Source: Christensenella sp. UBA1252 (GTDB lineage: Bacteria > Bacillota > Clostridia > Christensenellales > CAG-1252). Taken from it: 6,942 nucleotides of DNA. Shown here one piece after another: positions 1-5,307 of the stretch. The position numbers and the translations under genes were made by a program. The stretch's first letter is position 1. Each line of letters opens with the position of its first letter. The notes beneath the pieces are model-generated. The model saw only the letters and a program-made list of their open reading frames with translations, made no database searches and had not been told where the DNA came from. Where the stretch lies: NCBI GenBank assembly GCA_002308575.1, contig DBVY01000061.1, positions 38,410 to 45,351 of the forward strand. The letters are read 5' to 3'.

Positions 1-698
1 CGCGATTCACCGGCTTTTGCGCCGACGAGTTGATCTTCGAAGCCGGGAATAAACGTTCCGCTGCCGATCACGAGATCTTGCTTTTCCGCCGTTCCGCCGT
101 CGAATTTAACGCCGTCGATCGAACCGCTGTAATCAAGGTTGATCTGATCGCCGTTCTTGACTTCGCGCTCGACGATCTCCCAAAAGCCCGCTCTGTCACG
201 CGCGGCGGCGATCTCACGCTCTACCGCTCCGTCCACGTCGGGAAGGACTTTTTCGATTTCAAGACCCGTGTATTTGATCTCAACGTCCGAAGGCATATAG
301 GCAACGGTCAAAGAGAAGGATACTTTTCCGTTTTCAAGCGCGGAAACGTCCAACGTGGGACGCATCGCAAGCTTTTCCGCGTCGATCGTTTTGCTCTCCA
401 TCAGCGCATTGTAAACTTCGTTGACCGCGACTTCTTCGGTGTCGGAAACGAACACGTCTTTTCCGTAGGTATTTTCGATAACCGATTTCGGGGCGTGCCC
501 TTTTCTGAAACCGACGATATTGAATTTTCCTTTATTCTGAACGTACGCGATATCCTCGAACGCTTTCCAAGCGTCACCTTCCACCGTAAAAGAATAGACT
601 TCGGTCAAAGGGGAGTTTTCAACGCTGTACGGAATATCGAATTCTTTCGTCTGCGCGCCGAATTTAACGGTTACTTTTAAAGTTTTGTTGTTGCTCAT
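1..698 (-). CDS. tig: Trigger factor, N-terminal two thirds (truncated by the window edge)
   Basis: Ribosome-associated chaperone and peptidyl-prolyl isomerase that docks near the exit tunnel and shields emerging chains. Reading the minus strand from the ATG at 698-696 gives 232 open codons to the left edge with no stop. Residues 1-~145 are the ribosome-binding domain, with the signature GFRKGHAPKSVIE at 63-75 (the family GFRKGK-P loop that contacts uL23). The FKBP-type PPIase domain starts near 180 (GDQINLDYSG, then KFDGG at 198-202 and IGSGTFIPGFEDQLVGAKAG at 211-230). The C-terminal arms of the chaperone cradle lie outside the window. The start is supported by GGAGG (complement of 708-712) nine bases before the ATG. 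In many Firmicutes tig is followed by clpP, clpX and lon, so those would be expected beyond position 1 (inference). Identification is firm. Confidence 0.96.
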   Translation of the reverse strand, partial: MSNNKTLKVTVKFGAQTKEFDIPYSVENSPLTEVYSFTVEGDAWKAFEDIAYVQNKGKFNIVGFRKGHAPKSVIENTYGKDVFVSDTEEVAVNEVYNALMESKTIDAEKLAMRPTLDVSALENGKVSFSLTVAYMPSDVEIKYTGLEIEKVLPDVDGAVEREIAAARDRAGFWEIVEREVKNGDQINLDYSGSIDGVKFDGGTAEKQDLVIGSGTFIPGFEDQLVGAKAGES

Positions 699-730
699 TG
701 GGTTATTCCTCCGTAAATAATTGCCCCTAT

Positions 731-759
731 ATACTAACATAAATATAATATGCGCGCAA
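731..759 (-). promoter_or_regulatory. Candidate sigma-A promoter of tig
   Basis: On the minus strand, TTGCGC (759-754) and TAGTAT (736-731) are 17 bases apart, with TG one base before the -10 (extended -10). The predicted start near 724 would give a leader of about 26 bases containing the GGAGG site. Each hexamer matches consensus at only four of six positions. TATTAT at 750-745 is a better -10 but has no matching -35. Moderate to low confidence. Confidence 0.42.
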
Positions 760-781
760 GCGTTTTAAGCTTGCCCCGCGC
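752..781. repeat. Inverted repeat between the divergent tig and rqcH promoters
   Basis: GCAAGC (756-761) and GCTTGC (769-774) form a six-base palindromic pair around a seven-base loop. Outer GCGC arms (752-755 and 778-781) extend it, with a three-base CCC offset on one side. It overlaps the candidate tig -35 and ends six bases before the rqcH -35. No T-run follows on either strand, so it does not look like a terminator. It does not match CIRCE (HrcA) or the CtsR heptad repeat. It could be an operator or a chance repeat in GC-rich spacer. Confidence 0.45.
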
Positions 782-787
782 AAATTC

Positions 788-816
788 TTGATAATCGACC
801 CCGTTTATGGTACAAT
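788..816 (+). promoter_or_regulatory. Strong extended -10 sigma-A promoter of rqcH, placed for a leaderless mRNA
   Basis: TTGATA (788-793), a 17-base spacer and TACAAT (811-816), with TG at 808-809 one base before the -10. Each hexamer differs from consensus by one or two bases. Only six bases (817-822) separate the -10 from the ATG at 823, so the standard +1 falls on the A of the start codon. No purine-rich ribosome binding site lies between the -10 and the ATG. Confidence 0.8.
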
Positions 817-822
817 ACCGAT

Positions 823-2511
823 ATGCCAAGCGACTATATAACCCTAAACGCGCTCGCCCACGAACTCAATGATAAATTGTCGGGCGGCAAAATCAGAAGG
901 ATCTGTCAGCCCGAGAAGGACGAGATCACCCTCAGCGTTTTCAACGGCAAAACGAATTTGCTTTTGGTGATCAGCGCGAACCCGAATTCTCCGCGCGTGC
1001 ATTTGACGACGACGAAGAAAGAAAATCCATACGCCGCACCGCCTCTGTTAATGATTTTAAGAAAATACGTCGGCGCCGCGGTCATCAAAAAGATCGAAAC
1101 GTTTGCAAACGACAGGATCCTACGTTTTACTCTTCAATCCCGAAACGAAATGTTCGACGACGAAACCTTTTATCTCGTTTGCGAATTGATGGGAAGATAC
1201 AGCAATATCATTCTTTTAAACGAAAACGAACGCGTGCTCGACGCGCTTCATAAACTCGTTCCGGACGAAGCGCAAAAAAGACAAATCCTTCCGAACTCGC
1301 CCTATCTTCCGCCCGAACAAAACAAAGTTTTCGTCGGTGACGAAGATGCTTTGCTGCAAGCTTTGAAAGCTACGGATCGCGAATATCGGGATTTCCTTGT
1401 TAAAGAAACGGCGGGCGTTTCGGGCGCAAGCGCCGATCAGATCCTTTTCGAATCCGAAAAACTCGGCGGAAAAACGGCGGAAAACGTTGCGAAGATTGCC
1501 GCAACGTTTGCAAACGTTTATTCCACGCCCTATTATGTTCCGACTCTTAAAAAAGGAGAAAAAGGAGATTTTTATCCATACGTTTACGCATTCGAAAACG
1601 TGGAAAAAAGATCGTTTTTGAACGATTGCGCGGACGAGATATTTTCCGAAACGGATCGCATGGAACGCGTTAAAACCAAAGCGAAAGACCTCGAACGCGT
1701 TTTAAACGCTTCCGTAAAAAAAGCGAAAAACTCGATCGCTCTTCTCGAACAAAAACTCAAAGAAGAAAACAAAGCGGAAGAAATCAGGATCAAAGCCGAA
1801 TTGATCACTTCGAATCTTTATAAGACGGCGCCGCGTGACACCAAGGTCGAAGTCTTCGACTATTATAAAAACGAAACGGTTTCGATCGAGCTCGATCCTG
1901 CGCTTTCTCCTTCCGCTTACGCGCAAAAGCTTTATAAAAAATATGCGAAACTGAAACGCGGAAAAGAGATCAACCAAGCGATGCTCGAACAAAACAAAGA
2001 AAATCTCGAATATTACGCTTCCCTTCTTTCGCAACTTGCGCTCGCGCAAAACATCGAAGACGTTTCAATCACCGAAGAAGAAATGCAAAACGTCGGATTA
2101 CTCCGAAAAAAACAAGCAAAAGGAAAAGAAAAAAAGAGCGCTGCGAAGTTTTACGTTTTTCTTTGCGAAGGCTTCCGCCTTTTATGCGGACGAGGCGGAC
2201 AACAAAACGATGAAGTTACGTTTAAGGAAGCGAAAGAAGGCGATCTTTGGCTACACGCCGCAAAGTCACACGGCACGCACGTCGTTATTCTGACGGAAAA
2301 ACGCAACGTTCCCGAACGCGTTCTTTTAGCAGCCGCCGAGATCGCCGCATATTATTCGGAACGAAGAAAAGACGAAAACGTTTCGATCGACTATACTTTG
2401 AGGAAATTCGTTCGCAGACATCCCGCAAAAAAACCCGGGCTCGTATATTATACCGATTACAAAACGATCGTCGTAAAACCGAATGATCACTCGGAACTAT
2501 TACAAAAATAA
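823..2511 (+). CDS. rqcH: RqcH / NFACT-family ribosome quality control protein (Rqc2-like)
   Basis: Homologue of bacterial RqcH (long annotated as fibronectin-binding protein FbpA) and eukaryotic Rqc2/NEMF. The family binds 50S subunits carrying a stalled peptidyl-tRNA, recruits alanyl-tRNA and adds C-terminal alanine tails that mark the chain for ClpXP. The 562 residues match the usual length. The NFACT-N domain opens the protein (ALAHELNDKL, then ICQPEKDEI) and contains D97-R98 in NDRIL, the pair required for tailing in Bacillus subtilis at the same positions, and ELMGRYSNIILLNE near 121-134. A helix-hairpin-helix-like region spans about 170-235 and a charged coiled coil about 270-420. The NFACT-R domain (about 440-555) shows GRGGQQNDEVT, DLWLHAAKSHGTHVVI, AAYYSERRKDENVSIDYT and KKPGLVYY. 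The conserved N-terminus supports the ATG at 823 despite the lack of a Shine-Dalgarno site. Its TAA directly abuts the convergent rluD stop. Confidence 0.95.
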   Translation: MPSDYITLNALAHELNDKLSGGKIRRICQPEKDEITLSVFNGKTNLLLVISANPNSPRVHLTTTKKENPYAAPPLLMILRKYVGAAVIKKIETFANDRILRFTLQSRNEMFDDETFYLVCELMGRYSNIILLNENERVLDALHKLVPDEAQKRQILPNSPYLPPEQNKVFVGDEDALLQALKATDREYRDFLVKETAGVSGASADQILFESEKLGGKTAENVAKIAATFANVYSTPYYVPTLKKGEKGDFYPYVYAFENVEKRSFLNDCADEIFSETDRMERVKTKAKDLERVLNASVKKAKNSIALLEQKLKEENKAEEIRIKAELITSNLYKTAPRDTKVEVFDYYKNETVSIELDPALSPSAYAQKLYKKYAKLKRGKEINQAMLEQNKENLEYYASLLSQLALAQNIEDVSITEEEMQNVGLLRKKQAKGKEKKSAAKFYVFLCEGFRLLCGRGGQQNDEVTFKEAKEGDLWLHAAKSHGTHVVILTEKRNVPERVLLAAAEIAAYYSERRKDENVSIDYTLRKFVRRHPAKKPGLVYYTDYKTIVVKPNDHSELLQK

Positions 2512-3426
2512 TCAGAGATTTCCGTCAAAACCGATTTTCTTCAACGCCGCGGCAAACGTTTCGTTCAAAGGCGCTTCGAATGTCATTTTTTCTCCGGTCA
2601 CGGGATGAAACAAAACGAGTTTATGCGCGTGCAAAAGCTGTCCGTGCGGCGCCAGTTTTTCATTCTCTTTTCCGTACGTCCTATCGCCGACGACCGGATG
2701 CGAAATGCTTTTCATATGCACGCGGATCTGGTGTGTGCGCCCCGTTTTGAGCTCGCACTCGACAAGGGTGTATTTTTGAAAACGCGCGATCACTTTAAAC
2801 AGCGTAACGGCGCGCCTGCCGCCCTCTTCCGTAACCGCCATTTTCTTTCTGTCCTTTTTGCTTCTTCCGATCTTTTTATCGATGATCCCCTCGTCTTCCG
2901 CGATATTGCCTTCGACAAGCGCATAATAATAGCGAAGAGCCTTTTTCGAAGAGATCTGTTCGGATAACGAAAGGTGCGCCGCATCGTTCTTGGCGATCAC
3001 GATCAAACCGGACGTATCCTTATCCAATCGATGCACGATTCCGGGACGGATCTCGCCGTTTATTCCGCTGAGATCGCCGATCTTATACAGCAAAGCATTC
3101 ACGAGCGTTCCGTCGGGCGAACCGACTGCGGGATGCGTAACCATACCTTGCGGTTTATTAACGACAGCAAGTGAAGCGTCCTCGTAGACGATCTCGATCG
3201 GAATATCTTCGGCTTTCGCTTCAATAGGTTTCGCTTCGGGAAGAGAAACCTCGATCACATCCCCTTTCGCAAGTTTAACGCCGCATTTCGAAACGGGTTT
3301 ACCATTCAAAGTAACGAAGCCGTCCTCCACGGCTTTCGCGATCGAAGAACGGCTTTTATTGAGTTCGGCGGATAAAAAAACGTCCAACCGTTCGCCGGCG
3401 ATTTCAACCTCAATCCTGCGATCCAT
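2512..3426 (-). CDS. rluD: RluA/RluD-family 23S rRNA pseudouridine synthase (YlyB type)
   Basis: Isomerises uridine to pseudouridine in RNA. RluD modifies helix 69 of 23S rRNA in E. coli; the site used by Firmicute YlyB-type members cannot be read from sequence, so the symbol is by family. Residues 1-~62 are an S4 RNA-binding domain (ERLDVFLSAELNKSRSSI, then GKPVSKCGVKLAKGDVIEV). The catalytic domain starts near 78 (YEDASLAVVNKPQGMVTHP) and carries the family motif HRLDKDTSG at 132-140, with D135 as the catalytic aspartate. GRTHQIRVHM at 229-238 and HPVVGDRTYG at 243-252 are also present. The length of 304 residues is normal. It is the last gene of the yggS operon and its start lies inside the 3' end of lspA (17-base overlap). 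A weak AAGGAA lies roughly ten bases upstream, so translational coupling is likely. The lspA-ylyB neighbourhood is conserved in Firmicutes. Confidence 0.93.
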   Translation of the reverse strand: MDRRIEVEIAGERLDVFLSAELNKSRSSIAKAVEDGFVTLNGKPVSKCGVKLAKGDVIEVSLPEAKPIEAKAEDIPIEIVYEDASLAVVNKPQGMVTHPAVGSPDGTLVNALLYKIGDLSGINGEIRPGIVHRLDKDTSGLIVIAKNDAAHLSLSEQISSKKALRYYYALVEGNIAEDEGIIDKKIGRSKKDRKKMAVTEEGGRRAVTLFKVIARFQKYTLVECELKTGRTHQIRVHMKSISHPVVGDRTYGKENEKLAPHGQLLHAHKLVLFHPVTGEKMTFEAPLNETFAAALKKIGFDGNL

Positions 3427-4069
3427 CGTCCGTTTCTTCCTTTCTTTCTTTCATAGAGTCTTCTTGATCATCCGCTAACGGCACGTCCTCGCTTTCAACG
3501 GATAAAACTTCCGAGTTTTCCGATATTTCCGAAGCTTCGGCGAGCGCCTTTTCTTTTTGCTTCTTCGTATCTTCCATATAGAAAACGATCAAATAGATCA
3601 CAAGCATAATAACGCCGAACGTCAAAAAGACGTCCGCAAGATTACAAATCGCAAAATTCCGCTTGAAAAGCGTATAAACGATCGTATATTCGATAAAATC
3701 GCGAACGTAACCGAGCATTGCCCGATCGATCAAATTCCCGATCCCGCCCGCAACGACGAAAGACAACGCAACGTGCAACAAAACGCCACCCTTTTCTTTA
3801 TATTTCTTTTTCGCGATATGATACGCCATAAAGACGACGACCGCCGCTACGACGACGCCGACAAGAACGCACAAAAAGATGCGGGAATTGCTGAAAATGC
3901 CGAAAGCGGCGCCCGTATTCTCGCTATAACGAAAATCCAACACGCCTTTGATCACTTCGCACGAACCGCCGTGCGATAAAAGATACTTCGCCGCAAAATG
4001 CTTCGAAAGGAGATCCGCCGTCAAAAGCGCGGCGAAGATCAAAACGTCAACGATTAAAATAACGATCAT
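3410..4069 (-). CDS. lspA: Lipoprotein signal peptidase (signal peptidase II) with an acidic C-terminal extension
   Basis: Membrane aspartyl protease that removes the signal peptide from diacylglyceryl-modified prolipoproteins. Four hydrophobic segments are visible: about 2-20, 63-84, 97-114 and 147-165. Family motifs are NTGAAFG (51-57), GGIGNLIDR (108-116), GYVRDFIEY (120-128) and FAICNLADVF (139-148). The catalytic pair is D124 and D146. Normal members end soon after the fourth helix, at about 150-170 residues. This one continues for about 54 residues of Glu/Asp/Ser/Lys-rich sequence (166-219) with no hydrophobic segment, probably a cytoplasmic disordered tail. The start at 4069 lies 23 bases inside sepF and has only a weak, distant GGGGA, so coupling to sepF translation is likely. 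Its 3' end overlaps rluD by 17 bases. Identity is certain; the role of the tail is unknown. Confidence 0.95.
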   Translation of the reverse strand: MIVILIVDVLIFAALLTADLLSKHFAAKYLLSHGGSCEVIKGVLDFRYSENTGAAFGIFSNSRIFLCVLVGVVVAAVVVFMAYHIAKKKYKEKGGVLLHVALSFVVAGGIGNLIDRAMLGYVRDFIEYTIVYTLFKRNFAICNLADVFLTFGVIMLVIYLIVFYMEDTKKQKEKALAEASEISENSEVLSVESEDVPLADDQEDSMKERKEETDDGSQD

Positions 4070-4532
4070 CGGAATCCGTAATCCCCGTTCCCTGCGGCGT
4101 GATCAAAAACGTAAATTCTTTGATCCTGCGCATACTCCCGCCGAGCGCAAAGGATGCGCCGCTCAAAAAATCCAACACACGCTGCGCCGAAGCGCTTTCG
4201 ACGCCTTCGAGATTTACGATAACGGACTCTTTTCTCGAAAGCTTTTCGATCATTTCCTGCACGTCCTTATAGTTTTTCGGCGCACAGATCGTTACGTTTC
4301 CGAGCCCGCCGTATTCATCTCCGTAAGAAGGACGTTTTTCCTCTTTTTGACGCGGACGACGAAAGTCTTCATAATCCCTTTGATAGTCGTCCGATTGTCT
4401 GCGCGAAGAAAAGGGATCTTCCTGCCGATTGCGCGGCGCACGCGAAGAATCGTCGTTTAACCCTTCAAAAAGGCGCGAACGCGAAGAATCGTCCCTATCG
4501 TTTCTATCAAAATAATCCCATCTGTCCGCCAT
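4047..4532 (-). CDS. sepF: SepF (YlmF) cell division protein with an unusual charged N-terminus
   Basis: SepF polymerises into rings or arcs, binds the FtsZ C-terminal tail and tethers the Z-ring to the membrane. The conserved core spans about 78-151: VTICAPKNYKDVQEMIEKL, then SVIVNLEGV (103-111), AQRVLDFLSGASFALGGSMR (116-135, with the glycine pair at the dimer interface) and FLITPQGTGI (142-151). Length (161) is normal. The first 77 residues are rich in Asp, Arg, Ser and Tyr. They do not show the short N-terminal amphipathic helix (lysine plus hydrophobic, as in Bacillus MSMKNKLKNFF) that normally anchors SepF. The start is secure: AGGAGG lies five bases before the ATG. DDSSR occurs at 14-18 and 27-31, encoded by two copies of a 15-base repeat. 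Second gene of the operon, nine bases after yggS. Confidence 0.93.
   Translation of the reverse strand: MADRWDYFDRNDRDDSSRSRLFEGLNDDSSRAPRNRQEDPFSSRRQSDDYQRDYEDFRRPRQKEEKRPSYGDEYGGLGNVTICAPKNYKDVQEMIEKLSRKESVIVNLEGVESASAQRVLDFLSGASFALGGSMRRIKEFTFLITPQGTGITDSDDRYFNR
4440..4493. repeat. Short direct repeat inside sepF
   Basis: The 15-base word ACGCGAAGAATCGTC occurs at 4440-4454 and 4479-4493, offset by 39 bases (13 codons). It encodes the two DDSSR copies in the disordered N-terminal part of SepF. This looks like a small in-frame internal duplication. Confidence 0.6.
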
Positions 4533-4537
4533 GATTT

Positions 4538-4544
4538 CCTCCTA
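4538..4544 (-). promoter_or_regulatory. sepF ribosome binding site overlapping the yggS stop codon
   Basis: The minus strand reads TAGGAGG. TAG (4544-4542) ends yggS, and AGGAGG (4543-4538) is the sepF Shine-Dalgarno site, five bases before the ATG. Ribosomes finishing yggS therefore stop on the sepF initiation site, which suggests coupled translation. The same arrangement occurs at 5958-5964. Confidence 0.8.
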
Positions 4545-5228
4545 TTTCGCATACGAACGAGCGCCGAAAACAGCGCTGCCGATACGAACCATATTGCTCC
4601 CGTTTTGCAAAGCAAAACGATAATCCCCGCTCATACCTGCGGAAAGAATCTCGATCGAAAAATTAAGCGCTTCGATCGCTTTGGCTTGCTCAAACAACTC
4701 TTTCAAAAGCGCATAACAAGGCGCAAGCGCGGTTTCGTCCGCATTCGGCAAAACGCTCATCAACCCTTTGACTTTGAGGTGCGGCATTTTAGCGATCTCC
4801 GAAAGAAGCGGTAACAGTTCACCGGGTTCGACGCCGCCTTTCGACGCTTCGCCGCCGACATTGACTTCAACGAGGATCCCCATTTGTTTTCCGATCTTCC
4901 CCGCTCTCTTCTCGATCTCTTCGGCAAGGCGCAAAGAATCGACCGACTGGATCAGAGAAACTTTATCGACGATGTACTTGACTTTATTCGTTTGCAAGCG
5001 GCCGATAAACTGCCATACGAGCCCGTCCGCTTCAAAGTATTTAGAAAGGAGTTCCTGCACTTTGTTTTCGCCGAAAATAACGCCCGGGCGCGCTTCCGCA
5101 AGCGCCTTTAAAACGCTTTGCTCCACCGTTTTGGACGCAAGCACAAGCGTAGCGGTCCCTTGGGAACGCGATTTAACTTCTTCAAAAATACGATCGTAAT
5201 TTTCAATGACTTGCGAAAGGGTTTCCAT
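4542..5228 (-). CDS. yggS: YggS/YlmE/PROSC-family PLP-binding protein (PLP homeostasis)
   Basis: Alanine-racemase-fold protein that binds pyridoxal 5'-phosphate and buffers its supply; it has no established catalytic activity. The PLP lysine is K33 in LVLASKT (family A-V/T/S-K-T). Further motifs are FGENKVQE (52-59), WQFIGRLQTNKVKYI (72-86), SVDS (95-98), EVNVGGEASKGG (121-132), KGLMSVLPNAD (154-164), SAGMSGDYRFAL (196-207) and GSNMVRIGSAVFGAR (210-224), the C-terminal phosphate-binding segment. At 228 residues it is of usual size. It heads the yggS-sepF-lspA-rluD operon. In Bacillus the homologue ylmE also sits just before sepF (ylmF). There is no Shine-Dalgarno site before the ATG at 5228. 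The next Met is at residue 116 and the first possible GTG is at codon 29, so the start is well supported. It appears to be made from a leaderless message. Confidence 0.95.
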   Translation of the reverse strand: METLSQVIENYDRIFEEVKSRSQGTATLVLASKTVEQSVLKALAEARPGVIFGENKVQELLSKYFEADGLVWQFIGRLQTNKVKYIVDKVSLIQSVDSLRLAEEIEKRAGKIGKQMGILVEVNVGGEASKGGVEPGELLPLLSEIAKMPHLKVKGLMSVLPNADETALAPCYALLKELFEQAKAIEALNFSIEILSAGMSGDYRFALQNGSNMVRIGSAVFGARSYAK

Positions 5229-5234
5229 AGATAA

Positions 5235-5263
5235 AGTATATCATTTAACTTTCTTATTGTAAA
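5235..5263 (-). promoter_or_regulatory. Strong extended -10 sigma-A promoter of the yggS operon, placed for a leaderless mRNA
   Basis: On the minus strand, TTTACA (5263-5258), a 17-base spacer and TATACT (5240-5235), with TG at 5243-5242 one base before the -10. Each hexamer differs from consensus by one base. Six bases (5234-5229, TTATCT) separate the -10 from the ATG, so +1 is predicted on the A of the start codon. The -35 begins four bases after the U-tract of the upstream terminator. Confidence 0.82.
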
Positions 5264-5267
5264 GCGT

Positions 5268-5300
5268 AAAAAAAAGCCCGAACCGGTTTTCGGATCGAGC
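5268..5300 (-). terminator. Rho-independent terminator after the SSB-like gene
   Basis: On the minus strand, a ten-position stem (GCTCGATCCG against CGGTTCGGGC, with one G-T wobble and one mismatch) surrounds a five-base loop and is followed by eight T's (5275-5268). It starts seven bases after the SSB-like stop codon. The other strand also has a six-T run two bases after the stem, so it could act in both directions, but no plus-strand gene leads into it. It separates the pda-ssb unit from the yggS operon. Confidence 0.85.
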
Positions 5301-5307
5301 CGTTTTT

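Noticed and set aside
30..680. A 216-codon plus-strand open frame
   Set aside because: It lies opposite tig, which is recognisable across the whole interval by family motifs. The plus product is an Arg/Phe/Asp-rich shadow of the kind GC-biased genes give on the reverse strand.
745..750. TATTAT as the tig -10 element
   Set aside because: A good hexamer, but no acceptable -35 lies 16-19 bases upstream; the extended TAGTAT with TTGCGC was preferred, though weakly.
699..822. Riboswitch, CIRCE or CtsR element in the tig-rqcH spacer
   Set aside because: The predicted tig leader is only about 26 bases and rqcH has none, leaving no room for an aptamer. The inverted repeat does not match the HrcA or CtsR consensus.
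1702..2049. A 115-codon minus-strand open frame inside rqcH
   Set aside because: It lies opposite the Lys/Glu-rich coiled coil of RqcH; the Phe/Arg-rich translation is the expected complement of such sequence.
2428..2446. CCCGGG followed by seven T's on the minus strand, a possible rluD terminator
   Set aside because: The palindrome has no loop and the alternative stem CCCG/CGGG encloses the T-run. It also lies inside rqcH coding for the conserved KKPGLVYY segment.
3948..4460. A 170-codon plus-strand open frame opposite lspA and sepF
   Set aside because: It crosses the junction of two certain minus-strand genes, has no family motifs, and is composition-driven (many Arg and Phe).
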